A stretch of 23,336 nucleotides of DNA from SZUA-584 sp964607965 (GTDB lineage: Bacteria; Bacillota; Clostridia; Christensenellales; SZUA-584). This document shows, piece by piece, positions 1 through 7,342 of this stretch. The notes beneath the pieces were generated by a model that did no database searches, was not told the origin of the DNA, and worked only from the letters and a program-made list of their open reading frames with translations. The DNA is taken from NCBI GenBank assembly GCA_964607965.1, contig CAZSMH010000019.1, positions 1 to 23,336 on the forward strand, in the 5' to 3' direction. How positions within the stretch are numbered: position 1 is the first letter of the stretch; each line of letters begins with the position of its first letter. A program made the position numbers and the translations under genes.

Positions 1-338
1 ACTGATTTTACCCACAGATCACCGATGCTTTTTAAACGAATAGCGACAAGTATTTTTTTATCTTTCCCTCCTACATACCTAATGCTCCGACCATCGGGAT
101 GAACACCAACATAATCCGGGTCTAGAATTATGTCTGGTGCCATTTCTGTACTTGTTTTATATTCGAAGTAATTATCATAATCACACTCATGCTTTTTTGT
201 ATAAAGTATCTGTGCTCTTGCAAACAATATTTTTGTTTCTTTAATACCCAACCCCAGCAAATCTATTACGCTTTGATTTAAATGGCCTACATTATATGCG
301 GACTTATCGAGGTTATTTATGTCATAATATTCAGTCAT
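1..338 (-). CDS. PBECR-type (phage-associated RNase-fold) protein, partial
   Basis: The gene starts at an ATG (338-336) preceded by GGAG (complement of 344-347) and stays open for 112 codons to the window edge, so the C-terminus is missing. The translation ends in a block with DPDYVGVHPDGRSIRYV, then GGKDKKILVAIRL. This resembles the PBECR2/PBECR3 families (phage-Barnase-EndoU-ColicinE5/D-RelE-like nucleases), which have a KH pair followed by an NPDYIG-like motif and an ILVAIKL-like strand. Those families are found in prophages and mobile elements and are predicted RNA-cleaving toxins or effectors. Base composition is AT-rich compared with the phage structural genes. It is divergent from the small gene at 463. 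The family call rests on motif memory, not on a search; the catalytic end is out of view. Confidence 0.6.
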   Translation of the reverse strand, partial: MTEYYDINNLDKSAYNVGHLNQSVIDLLGLGIKETKILFARAQILYTKKHECDYDNYFEYKTSTEMAPDIILDPDYVGVHPDGRSIRYVGGKDKKILVAIRLKSIGDLWVKS

Positions 339-365
339 TAAATTCTCCAACAATTCAATAGACAC

Positions 366-374
366 ATTATAACA
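366..374 (-). promoter_or_regulatory. Extended -10 promoter of the PBECR-type gene
   Basis: On the minus strand the sequence reads TGTTATAAT, a perfect -10 hexamer with the TGn extension, 28 bp upstream of the ATG at 338. No good -35 lies 16-18 bp further upstream, which extended -10 promoters tolerate. Confidence 0.5.
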
Positions 375-401
375 CTAAGTAACAAAATGCGCTATATTAT
401 G

Positions 402-431
402 TTGGATATGTTAAACTATTTCTGCTATACT
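402..431 (+). promoter_or_regulatory. Promoter of the small Cys-rich gene
   Basis: TTGGAT (402-407), an 18-bp spacer, then TATACT (426-431) with the extended TGC just before it. The start codon is at 463, giving a short leader with AAGGGG as ribosome binding site. Confidence 0.55.
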
Positions 432-462
432 ATATATATCGAATAAAAAGGGGTAGTTCTTA

Positions 463-672
463 ATGGCAATATGTCCAATAATATCAACTAAAAATAGAGA
501 ATCAGATTGTATGGGCAAGGAATGTGAGTTTTTCGATGGTTGCATGATACTAACCGCTTTTACTAAGGCTAGTGAGTGCTACGATAAACTAGAAGAACTT
601 GATGACGACGCAACTTATTGCCGGAATGCAATAGATAGTGTGCGCCTTGATTTAGAAGATTTAATAAGATAG
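463..672 (+). CDS. Small Cys-rich phage/mobile-element protein, putative metal binding
   Basis: This 69-aa protein begins at an ATG preceded by AAGGGG and its own promoter. Residues 4, 16, 21 and 27 are cysteines in an arrangement (CPI, then CMGKEC, then DGC) seen in many short Firmicute phage proteins that are probably zinc or iron-sulfur binding; C39 and C53 follow. The C-terminal half is acidic and helical. It is transcribed away from the PBECR-type gene and converges on the phage lysis genes. Its start region (AAGGGG, about 9 bases, ATGGCA) closely matches that of the accessory gene at 7703. Role unknown; metal binding is inferred from cysteine spacing only. Confidence 0.65.
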   Translation: MAICPIISTKNRESDCMGKECEFFDGCMILTAFTKASECYDKLEELDDDATYCRNAIDSVRLDLEDLIR

Positions 673-681
673 ATGAATTCC

Positions 682-736
682 TATAAGGTTAGTCAACCCA
701 AAAGTATTTCCTATCGCTTTATTGATAAACCTTATA
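682..736. repeat. Inverted repeat between accessory and lysis genes
   Basis: TATAAGGTT (682-690) and AACCTTATA (728-736) form a perfect 9-bp inverted repeat separated by 37 bases, between convergent genes. It could be a transcript hairpin or a recombination remnant. No matching copy was noticed at the other end of the prophage. Confidence 0.4.
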
Positions 737-764
737 TACTAAGCTAAATTATGAATAAACCCTT

Positions 765-788
765 CCCCCGAAGCATAAGCCCCGGGGG
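765..788 (-). terminator. Weak terminator after the lysis genes
   Basis: CCCCCG (765-770) pairs with CGGGGG (783-788), with GC/GC pairing further in around an ATAA loop. On the minus strand it lies 7 bases past the stop of the holin-like gene. The tail (AAGGGTTTATT) is not a clean U-run, so strength is uncertain. Confidence 0.4.
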
Positions 789-794
789 TAAAAG

Positions 795-1088
795 TCACAG
801 CATTTTCAGCGCGTCCTGCTTTAATTTCGCAAACGCCTTTTTAAATGTTCCGTTTATGCCGCTTTGCACCATGCCGTCGCCTATTATAACGCATGTTGCC
901 AGCGTCAGCTTTGCAAGCTCTTTTGTCTCCTGCGCCTGTTTTTCCAGCGCATGTATGCGCCGCGTGTTCTCGGCAAGGCTTAGGGCTTCGTTTCTGTCCT
1001 TCTTTTTCGCCTTAGCTATTGCCGAAACCACAGCGTTTACCGCCACCATTATAGTTCCTACCGCCACGCCTGTTATAACCGCCTGCAT
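795..1088 (-). CDS. Holin-like phage membrane protein
   Basis: This 97-aa protein has one N-terminal membrane segment (about residues 3-25), a basic KAKKKDR stretch, a helical coiled-coil-like middle and a C-terminal GDGMVQSGINGTFKKAF motif. Small phage holins with one membrane helix and a basic/helical tail show this pattern. The start codon is 1 base beyond the stop of the endolysin, and its GGAGG site lies inside the end of that gene, so the two are translationally coupled. Position as last gene of the late block, next to an endolysin, supports a holin or holin-accessory role. There is no direct evidence of pore formation. Confidence 0.6.
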   Translation of the reverse strand: MQAVITGVAVGTIMVAVNAVVSAIAKAKKKDRNEALSLAENTRRIHALEKQAQETKELAKLTLATCVIIGDGMVQSGINGTFKKAFAKLKQDALKML

Positions 1089-1089
1089 G

Positions 1090-2004
1090 CTAATCCTCCG
1101 TATTAAAAAGCGCAGCCCATGTAACAGGCCCGACTATGCCGTCCACCGCCAGCCCTTTTGCTGCCTGGAACGCCTTAACCGCCTTTTTAGTCTTCGGTCC
1201 GTAAAGACCGTCTATGCCGCCCGTATCAAAGCCGAAATCTTCAAGCGCCTTTTGCACTGCGAGTACATCGCCGCCTTTCTGGTACGGCCTGCCCGTATAT
1301 TTTATCAGCCGGTAATACCCTGCTTCTGCTGCGCCGCCGAAACAAATAAGCCGCCCGAAGCGGTTCCATTTTTCCGAAGAAAGCTTGTTGCGTATAACTC
1401 CGTAATCTCTGCCCTTGGCATGCACCACCGTGCCGTCTCCCATATACACGCCCACATGGTGCATTCTTGTGCTAGCCGCCTCCTTTTTAAAAACCAAATC
1501 TCCGGCGCAAAGCGCCTCTTTTGCAATATCGCAGCATTCGTCTCGGTAAAGCCCGTTGGCGGTCTTATCCTTGCCTATAAGCCCTGCGGAAATAAGATGC
1601 GCGACAATAAGCCCCGAGCAGTCGTAGCCTAGCAGCGAAAGCCCCTTCTTCACGTTATTCTCATACCTTGCCATCACCCGTTTTATGTTAGCCTCGGTAT
1701 CCTCCATCTTTTTTATAAGCTCCGGCGTCATAAGCTGCCCCTGCGCGCCCCTTACATACAGCGCGCCCACCTGCGCGGCGATAAAGCTTAAGAATTTGCT
1801 CTTTTCGTCTACCGTCCTCTCCCATTCCTCCGCCGTTAAAAGCGCGCCCAAATCCTCCGCCTTTATAAACCCCGTTATATACGATATAAACGCTCCTTTA
1901 TTTGTCTGTTCTACAACACGCACCGCGTCTCCGCAGCAAAGCGTACCTATAACGCTTTTGCAGTCTGTGCCGTATACAGTTAGTGTTTTTGTTGCTACTC
2001 TCAT
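1090..2004 (-). CDS. Phage endolysin: NlpC/P60 peptidase with peptidoglycan-binding domain
   Basis: This 304-aa protein should cleave peptidoglycan stem peptides at the end of the lytic cycle. Residues 1-55 look like a small SH3-like beta domain. Residues about 115-225 are an NlpC/P60 domain with the catalytic Cys129 in GYDCSG, His183 in HHVGVYMGDG and His195 in VVHAKG, so the triad is intact. Residues about 240-300 are a PG_binding_1 domain with the typical VQKAL, DGLYGPKTKKAVKAFQ and VDGIVGPVTW motifs. There is no signal peptide, which fits a holin-dependent endolysin. It directly precedes the holin-like gene and follows the tail fibre, the usual late-gene order. Confidence 0.9.
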   Translation of the reverse strand: MRVATKTLTVYGTDCKSVIGTLCCGDAVRVVEQTNKGAFISYITGFIKAEDLGALLTAEEWERTVDEKSKFLSFIAAQVGALYVRGAQGQLMTPELIKKMEDTEANIKRVMARYENNVKKGLSLLGYDCSGLIVAHLISAGLIGKDKTANGLYRDECCDIAKEALCAGDLVFKKEAASTRMHHVGVYMGDGTVVHAKGRDYGVIRNKLSSEKWNRFGRLICFGGAAEAGYYRLIKYTGRPYQKGGDVLAVQKALEDFGFDTGGIDGLYGPKTKKAVKAFQAAKGLAVDGIVGPVTWAALFNTED

Positions 2005-2028
2005 TAAAAGCCCTCCTTGTCTGGTAGT

Positions 2029-2961
2029 TTATCTTGTAAACACGCATATGCGTTTTAGATTGGTGGATCCCCCCAAAGTCTCCGCGCGAGATGACGTATA
2101 GCTTATCTGCGCTGCGCCTACGGTCACCATGCGGTAATCAAAAGAAAAATCGGCCGGACTGTAAGTGCTTATAACATGCATGTAAGGCATTGTACGCCCT
2201 TCCGAATTAAGCGGGGCCGCCGCGGCGCCGTATGCTACAATACCGTCACTGCTTCTTAACTGTATCAACATCTCGGATTTTCCCGCCTGATTCGCCATAG
2301 ATATACTTCCGCTTCCTGTGTTTAAGGCTTCGTCAAGCACAAGCGTCCACGCCAGCGCATTCTGCGCAAGCTTTGTCTTGGTAACGGCGCCGTCCGCAAT
2401 CTTGGTTGCGGAAACCGCGCCCGCTAAAATTTTAGTGTTGGTAACCGCGCCTTCTCCTAAATGGTCTGAAGATACTGCCGCCGGCGCAATCTTATTTCCC
2501 GTTACTGCCTGGTTTGCTATCTTAGCTGTGCTGACCGCGCCGTTTTGTATTTTAGCTTCAGTAACGGCGTTTTCGGCAATCTGCGCGCTGCACACTGCGC
2601 TGTCCGCTATTTTGGTCTGCGTGACGGCGTTTTCGGCAAGCTTAGACTCGGTTATAGAGCCGTCGCTGACGCTGCCCGCCGATACGTCGTCAAGCTGCGC
2701 TTTTAAGCTTTCAATCTGAGAGAGCACATCCGTGCCGTCAACTCCCTGTATCTCTTCGCTGCCAATTTTCTTTGCGCCGCAATCCCCGGCAACTGCGCTT
2801 TCCAGCTGCGGCAGAAAAGTTAAATTTATATAATCCTTAAGCTGGTCGGATACGCTTTGAACCTGCTGCCTAGCCTGTGCTTCGCTTTCTGGCGACGCAG
2901 GATACTGCGCCGTATCGCATAACCCTGTCGGCGGATTAAACGCCATTCTGTCAAACGCCAT
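2029..2961 (-). CDS. Phage tail fibre with decapeptide repeats
   Basis: This 310-aa protein starts at an ATG behind GAGGAGG. Residues 1-95 are a helical N-terminal part that probably attaches to the virion (a PPTG/YPASPESEAQAR segment, then a coiled-coil-like stretch). Residues 101-200 are ten head-to-tail copies of exactly ten residues with the pattern xAVTxTKIAx, predicted to form an extended trimeric shaft. Residues 201-310 are a compact C-terminal domain that probably binds the cell surface. Such AVTxxKIA repeats are common in fibre shafts of Gram-positive phages. It lies between the large neck/tail gene and the endolysin. The receptor cannot be predicted. Confidence 0.8.
   Translation of the reverse strand: MAFDRMAFNPPTGLCDTAQYPASPESEAQARQQVQSVSDQLKDYINLTFLPQLESAVAGDCGAKKIGSEEIQGVDGTDVLSQIESLKAQLDDVSAGSVSDGSITESKLAENAVTQTKIADSAVCSAQIAENAVTEAKIQNGAVSTAKIANQAVTGNKIAPAAVSSDHLGEGAVTNTKILAGAVSATKIADGAVTKTKLAQNALAWTLVLDEALNTGSGSISMANQAGKSEMLIQLRSSDGIVAYGAAAAPLNSEGRTMPYMHVISTYSPADFSFDYRMVTVGAAQISYTSSRAETLGGSTNLKRICVFTR
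2362..2661 (-). repeat. 30-bp coding repeat, ten units
   Basis: Ten contiguous 30-bp units encode the decapeptide shaft repeats of the tail fibre. The units are diverged at DNA level but keep exact 30-bp phase; conserved positions are the Ala-Val, the Thr/Ser, the Lys and the Ile/Leu-Ala. Confidence 0.8.
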
Positions 2962-2966
2962 TTTCG

Positions 2967-4793
2967 CTACCTCCTCAATTTGCTGTTAAAGCAGTATTCT
3001 ATTCTAAGCGCCGATATTCCAACGTCTCTGTCTTTCTCGCTGCCCGAAACCGTAATCTGTATGTAAGCCGCGCGGCGCATGGCAAGCCGCATCACAAATG
3101 TGCGCGCAAACTTGATGATGTCCCATGTAAACGCACTCCAGTTAAAGTCGCGCCACGAAAAAGATTTGATATCAAAACACCGGCGGCAGAAAACATCGCT
3201 GTTCTCGCTTGATACCGTAACCTGCGCTTTGATATTTCCTTCTCCTGCAAAGCTGGGATATACGCGCAGAAAAGTCTTTAGCCTCTCCGGGCACTTTAAA
3301 TCAAAAGCCTTGCTGGTAAAATAGGCGCGGTATTCTTCTCCGAAGTCGTTTTTGTTTTTGCAGAACTTGACTATTCCCGATGAGCTTCCGTGATAAAGCG
3401 TCTCGCCGTCAGGGCACAGCACGTTTGCGTATATGTTGTCAAACCTGTACCAGGCAAGCCTTCGCTGAGCCTTCTTGTAATCCGCAAAGTCGTAATACGG
3501 CGTTTGCTCATAATCCCAAAGATATGCGTGCCCTCCGGCACAAAGCCAGTAATACCTGTTATGGTCTGCCGAGCACGCGCTGCAAAGACCGCTCTCGCCA
3601 AGAAGCAGTTTGTTTATATTGGCGGAAAGCGGCTTTACGGCGTTTTCCGATTTGTTGTCGGTTGACGTGAGCATGTGCACGCCGCTTTCCGAATGCGCAA
3701 ACACCAAAGCGTTGTCTATAAGCGCAACGCTGCCGGGCATATCGCACCCTATGGCGGAATGGCATTCCCTTACCGGATAAAAAACATCCGTGCCGTCAAA
3801 CACATAACCAAGCGCGAAAATGGAGTTTTGCTTGAATATTACAAGCTCTCCGCCCATCTTTGCCGCTGCCGTTATCGGCTGGTTGTTCTGGTTTAAATAC
3901 TCCTCGCCCGTATCCGGAAAATAGCGCATGCCGCCGCCCACGCTGTGCCCCAAATCGCTTCGCCAGTAAGCGCGCGGATAAAGCGCGTTTCCGGTAACAA
4001 AAACTCTTGTGCCGCCGAAAACTCCGGCAGCTTCCCCTCCGAAAGAAACAGCCGCCCTGCACCCGGCTATTTTCTGTTTGCTGCCGGCAACTGTCTTGAA
4101 AGCCGTAATCCATACGTTGTTTGTTCCGGCTGCGGGCGCTCCATGCGGGCTTGTGCCGCAGCTAAAGTCAACGCTGCCCGCCTGCCTGTCTGCCGTAAAA
4201 TGCACTCCCTCGGTCAAATCCTGCGCGCCGACGCTAACACATAAAGCCGTTTCGTCAAGCCCGGTCTGCGGAAGCTTGTACAGCGATGATACATTATCGC
4301 CGTTGTATTTGACGCAAAAACCCGCGCCTATAAGGTTGTACGCTTCGTTATCCTCGCCGCCCGAGATATCCGGAAGCGCGTTTATCATAACAACCGGTAT
4401 GTAAGCATCCGCCGCTGCTGCCGAAAAATCGGGAGCTATTTCCCAAATCTCGTTTCCGTCAAGGTAATAAAGCGCGCCGCAGAACTCGCAGAACACTCCG
4501 GACGTCTGCGAAATGCCGCTTTTTATCAGCACCGCTTCGCTGCCGCGCCATTTGTAAAGGTTTTCCCCCGCATGCACCGCGAAATATCCGCAGTACAGCG
4601 GCGATATGCACAGCACTTTATCGTTTATACCGCAGTCTTCCAAAGCCTGCCCGTCCCGCTTTACAAGCGATTTTCCCTTATACCACATGTTGAGCATATC
4701 GTGGCTCTGGCTGTCTAGTATCGTATATTCCGGATCGTTTACATTCAGCCCGCCGTTAAGCTCGGGCAGCATTATCTCCCTTATTCTTTCCAT
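2967..4793 (-). CDS. Large phage neck/tail structural protein
   Basis: This 608-aa soluble protein begins at an ATG behind AAGGAG and overlaps no neighbour. It is rich in short beta strands with recurring aromatic-Gly turns (for example LYCGYFAVHAGENLYKWRG, ALYYLDGNEIWEI, YWLCAGGHAYLWDY), which suggests a propeller-like fold as in the P22 gp10-type tail stabilisation or neck proteins of short-tailed phages. Its position after the putative head-tail adaptor and before the fibre fits that role. No enzymatic motif is seen. The homology to gp10 is an inference from context and fold impression, so only a structural phage protein is claimed firmly. Confidence 0.65.
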   Translation of the reverse strand: MERIREIMLPELNGGLNVNDPEYTILDSQSHDMLNMWYKGKSLVKRDGQALEDCGINDKVLCISPLYCGYFAVHAGENLYKWRGSEAVLIKSGISQTSGVFCEFCGALYYLDGNEIWEIAPDFSAAAADAYIPVVMINALPDISGGEDNEAYNLIGAGFCVKYNGDNVSSLYKLPQTGLDETALCVSVGAQDLTEGVHFTADRQAGSVDFSCGTSPHGAPAAGTNNVWITAFKTVAGSKQKIAGCRAAVSFGGEAAGVFGGTRVFVTGNALYPRAYWRSDLGHSVGGGMRYFPDTGEEYLNQNNQPITAAAKMGGELVIFKQNSIFALGYVFDGTDVFYPVRECHSAIGCDMPGSVALIDNALVFAHSESGVHMLTSTDNKSENAVKPLSANINKLLLGESGLCSACSADHNRYYWLCAGGHAYLWDYEQTPYYDFADYKKAQRRLAWYRFDNIYANVLCPDGETLYHGSSSGIVKFCKNKNDFGEEYRAYFTSKAFDLKCPERLKTFLRVYPSFAGEGNIKAQVTVSSENSDVFCRRCFDIKSFSWRDFNWSAFTWDIIKFARTFVMRLAMRRAAYIQITVSGSEKDRDVGISALRIEYCFNSKLRR

Positions 4794-4804
4794 CGCTGCG
4801 CTCC

Positions 4805-5164
4805 TTAAAGCCCCGTCAAAATGCCGTATTCGTCTGCGGCGTCCGCTTCGCCCGGTCTTATAGTACGTATAAGCGAACGGTACATGGCGCTGTAGTCCGC
4901 ATACATATCCCCGTTTTTATCCGACAGCGCGAAACTTGCTGCAAGCCCGTATGGCAGTATGCGCTCCGCGGCGTCTTCGCTTATTTCCAGGGTATCCTCA
5001 AGTGATTTAATACGCCTTGTTACCGCGATGCCCTCATAGAACGCAAGCTCCCGCTGCAGCACATCTATTACGGCGGGAGCCCTTGCCGCGTAGTCCGCGG
5101 TATCGGCGCCTTCCGTCTGGTCAATAAGCGCAAGCGCCATTTCATACGCTTCCAGTGCCGTCAT
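4805..5164 (-). CDS. Phage head-tail adaptor-like protein
   Basis: The start is taken at ATG 5164-5162, which has GGAGGTG seven bases upstream; the frame is open further upstream but runs through a strong terminator hairpin, so the longer form is not credible. The 119-aa product is acidic and mainly helical (MTALEAYEMALALID, then long helices), like gp6/gp4-type connector adaptors that bind under the portal. It lies directly upstream of the large neck/tail gene, whose start comes after its stop. The specific adaptor function is inferred from size, helicity and position. Confidence 0.6.
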   Translation of the reverse strand: MTALEAYEMALALIDQTEGADTADYAARAPAVIDVLQRELAFYEGIAVTRRIKSLEDTLEISEDAAERILPYGLAASFALSDKNGDMYADYSAMYRSLIRTIRPGEADAADEYGILTGL

Positions 5165-5187
5165 AGCATCCACCTCCAAAACTTGAT

Positions 5188-5218
5188 AAAAAAAGAGGGG
5201 CGGGGTGTTATCCGCCCC
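5188..5218 (-). terminator. Strong intrinsic terminator inside the structural operon
   Basis: On the minus strand a 7-bp GC stem (GGGGCGG, 5218-5212, with CCGCCCC, 5203-5197, 8-base loop) is followed by UC and seven U's (5194-5188). It sits between the small Ig-like gene and the adaptor gene, so it should reduce transcription of the tail and lysis genes relative to the coat genes. Confidence 0.85.
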
Positions 5219-5245
5219 GCGTTCCCCCAAAAGGCCGTTGCGCTG

Positions 5246-5620
5246 CTAAAGCTGCACCGCCTCTATGGATATATTGGCAAGCGCAAGTTCGGCAAGCTCT
5301 TCTCCGTCCGTATCGAGTATTTGCACCGTTACCGTGCCGCTTTCCATGTCTTTAAAGCGCGCGGTATCCCAAAGCGCTATGTACGCCGTCTCTCCTGCGC
5401 CCACTGTTATATCCTTATCTCCCAGCGCCGCCCGCAGGCCACCGCCCGCTTTTATCCGTACTAAAGCATCCGTCTCTTCATCCGCGTTGCACACCCTTAC
5501 GCACAGCCTCGAATCTTTCCTGCACGGCACTTGCTGCTCCGCAGCCGCGGGCGCAACAGTTGCTGTCTCTAAAACGGCAGGTAAACCTGCGCCCATATCA
5601 AATACGCTAACATTCGCCAT
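5246..5620 (-). CDS. Small Ig-like phage head protein, putative decoration
   Basis: This 124-aa protein has an ATG behind AGGGGG. After a short N-terminal arm (MANVSVFDMGAGLPAVLE) the sequence is all beta: CVRVCNADEE, ALVRIKAGGG, ETAYIALWD, TVTVQILDTDGEEL and ANISIEAVQL strands. That looks like an Ig-like sandwich of the kind used in head decoration or adhesion proteins. It lies 12 bases after the coat gene and just before a strong terminator, so it should be made at coat-like levels, which suits a decoration protein. No specific family is recognised. Confidence 0.55.
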   Translation of the reverse strand: MANVSVFDMGAGLPAVLETATVAPAAAEQQVPCRKDSRLCVRVCNADEETDALVRIKAGGGLRAALGDKDITVGAGETAYIALWDTARFKDMESGTVTVQILDTDGEELAELALANISIEAVQL

Positions 5621-5632
5621 TTTTTTACCCCC

Positions 5633-6472
5633 TTAAATTTCCGTCTCTTCGGCGGTCGTTAAGTCAACGCGTATAAGCTCGGCAGGACGTATAACAGTGC
5701 CGCCGTAAAGATGCAGCACCTTAAAAGCATCCGCGAATGTCTTTTCGGGCTTGTAGCGCTCTATCATGCTGGCGGGTATCTGTTCTGCAAGAGCTATCGC
5801 CTGTCTCGTAAACGCCATACAGTGATGAACGCCGCCCGTCTTTTTTACAGAGTTAGACACATACACGCCGAAGTTTAAGTAACTGCCCTTAAACCCCTTG
5901 CCGAAAACCTCTGCGTTCGCCTGCTGGAACACTATCTTTCCAAGCACAAGCTTTGTATATATGGCCGGCGATATAACGAGAAACCTTTCCTCCTCGAACG
6001 GCACATCCGCCTCCAGCAGAGCCTGTTCCGCTTCAGCCAGAGTAGAAAGCACCGAAGCTGAAGTACAGCTTGTATTTTCTATAACGCCGCCCGCCTGCTC
6101 GTGAAAACCGGCAATGTATTCGTCAAGCGTCTGCGCAAGCGCTTTTTTTGCCTCGCGCACCTCAACACCGAACACTTCTCCCTGCGCCTGTGCTTTATCT
6201 ACCCTGTCCACCTCCACGTTTACATATTTCGCTTCGGTTATATACAGGTCCTGATTATAGCTTTTCTTCTGCTCAAGCGTTATGTCTTCGCCCGGCGTAT
6301 AATCCTTAACCGTCGGGCGCCCTACCCCCGCAATGCGAAGTACATCGCCCTTTTTTGTTATCTCGCCTATTATCGGGCCTTTGTAGCAAAGATTCTTGAA
6401 AACACAATCTCTGCCCCTGTCCGTCATAAGCTCTTTCGCCAGAATTTCCGGCCTGAAACCTTCGTATGACAA
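5633..6472 (-). CDS. Phage major capsid (coat) protein
   Basis: This 279-aa protein is in the canonical place after the scaffold. Features consistent with the HK97-like coat fold are an N-terminal arm, the FKNLCYKGPIIGEITKKGDVLRIAGVGRPTV beta region, a long central helix with KKALAQTLDEYIAGFHE, and a C-terminal DAFKVLHLYGGTVIRPAELIRVDL segment, typical of Firmicute P22-like coat proteins. The start codon is TTG (6472-6470) with GAGAGGAG eight to nine bases upstream; no nearby ATG fits. A TTG start for the most abundant virion protein is unusual. The gene is followed by a small Ig-like gene and a terminator. Confidence 0.8.
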   Translation of the reverse strand: MSYEGFRPEILAKELMTDRGRDCVFKNLCYKGPIIGEITKKGDVLRIAGVGRPTVKDYTPGEDITLEQKKSYNQDLYITEAKYVNVEVDRVDKAQAQGEVFGVEVREAKKALAQTLDEYIAGFHEQAGGVIENTSCTSASVLSTLAEAEQALLEADVPFEEERFLVISPAIYTKLVLGKIVFQQANAEVFGKGFKGSYLNFGVYVSNSVKKTGGVHHCMAFTRQAIALAEQIPASMIERYKPEKTFADAFKVLHLYGGTVIRPAELIRVDLTTAEETEI

Positions 6473-6487
6473 ATTGTTTTCTCCTCT

Positions 6488-7138
6488 CTATTCTTTTTGT
6501 CCCGTTAAAAATGCCCATATTCGGCTATGGTTCTTTTCCAGCTCCGCAGGCGACATATGCGCAATCACATCTTTTGACAGCGGCTTTGGCGCAGCCGCTC
6601 CGGTTCCCTGCGCGCCTCCCATGCTGGCTGCGGCATTTAGTGCGTTGGTTTGCCGCACCTGTGTCTGCCTGTGCGCTGCAAGCGCATAAGCTGCGTATGC
6701 ATCGCACAGCGGCACTCCGCTTTTCCACTCATCTATCACGCTATTAGGCAGAGCAAGCGGATCGGTATCCGGGTACGCTTTTATAAAATCCTCAAGCTGA
6801 GTGTTTACCGCCGATTGTTTCTCGCTCTCTTCGCTGATTTTCTGCCTCAGCGCGACAAGCGCCTCTTTTTCGGTTACACCTGTTTTCTGCGCCATATCGC
6901 GTGCAAGAGAGCTTATATCCGAATACTCCTCTGCTTTCTGCGAAACTTCCTTTAGCCTGCCGTTTATCTTGTCGTAGTTTAAGCCCTTCTGAGCATATTC
7001 CGCCGCCGCTTCACGGGACAAAGGCAGCTCTTCCTTGTTGTAGCGCACCGTTAAGAACGCTTCTTCCTGCTCCTCGGTGCCTGTTTGTGTATACGGCTGG
7101 TTTGCCGTCTGCGCCTGTGGTTGGGCTGTTTCTTCCAT
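6488..7138 (-). CDS. Phage scaffolding protein
   Basis: This 216-aa protein has an ATG behind AGGAGG. It is strongly charged and rich in Gln, Glu and Ala: a disordered N-terminus (EETAQPQAQTANQPYTQ), a VRYNKEELPLSREAAAEYAQKGLNYDKI segment common to Firmicute scaffolds, a coiled-coil middle, and a Gly/Ala/Pro linker before a short basic-acidic C-terminal helix that would bind coat. It immediately precedes the coat gene, the usual order. It should guide procapsid assembly and be lost on maturation. A terminator hairpin lies just upstream, so its own promoter or readthrough must supply transcription. Confidence 0.82.
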   Translation of the reverse strand: MEETAQPQAQTANQPYTQTGTEEQEEAFLTVRYNKEELPLSREAAAEYAQKGLNYDKINGRLKEVSQKAEEYSDISSLARDMAQKTGVTEKEALVALRQKISEESEKQSAVNTQLEDFIKAYPDTDPLALPNSVIDEWKSGVPLCDAYAAYALAAHRQTQVRQTNALNAAASMGGAQGTGAAAPKPLSKDVIAHMSPAELEKNHSRIWAFLTGQKE

Positions 7139-7167
7139 ACTTGTTTCCTCCTGTTTTTTGGGTATTT

Positions 7168-7190
7168 AAAAAGGCACTAAGATGCCTTTT
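7168..7190 (-). terminator. Intrinsic terminator upstream of the scaffold gene
   Basis: AAAAGGCA (7169-7176) pairs with TGCCTTTT (7183-7190) around a 6-base loop; the minus-strand transcript ends in a U-run. It would stop leftward transcription 30 bases before the scaffold ribosome site and also has A/T flanks that could act rightward. Confidence 0.7.
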
Positions 7191-7307
7191 GGATAAAACT
7201 TTTTTGGATATATCCCTTAACATAAAGTAGGTTATTCCGTTTTTCGTCCTTCTTTCTTCTTTTTATGGTGTTTAATGCTTTTTTAGTGGTTTTTAAGCGC
7301 TTGTTTA

Positions 7308-7336
7308 TTGAGTATATACATTGTTTTTGATATAAT
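7308..7336 (+). promoter_or_regulatory. Promoter of the structured RNA
   Basis: TTGAGT (7308-7313), an exact 17-bp spacer, and TATAAT (7331-7336) preceded by a TGA extension. Transcription should start near 7343, exactly at the 5' side of the closing helix of the RNA. Confidence 0.8.
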
Positions 7337-7342
7337 TTGTTT

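Noticed and set aside
751..1632. Long plus-strand open frame of 293 codons opposite the endolysin and holin genes
   Set aside because: It has no ribosome site, runs antisense to two genes with clear domains, and its composition is that of a mirror frame of GC-rich coding sequence.
2362..2661. Regular 30-bp repeats that could be taken for a CRISPR array
   Set aside because: There are no spacers; the units are contiguous, diverged and in frame, and encode a fibre shaft.
3945..4404. Several plus-strand open frames of about 100-130 codons opposite the neck/tail gene
   Set aside because: They are antisense to a continuous 608-codon phage gene in a tight operon, lack ribosome sites and show no recognisable motif.
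4805..5230. Longer form of the adaptor protein starting at 5230
   Set aside because: The extra 22 codons run through the intrinsic terminator hairpin, while ATG 5164 has a well-placed GGAGGTG.
7011..7223. 70-codon minus-strand frame overlapping the scaffold start
   Set aside because: It lacks a ribosome site, runs through the terminator at 7168-7190 and overlaps the well-supported scaffold start in another frame.
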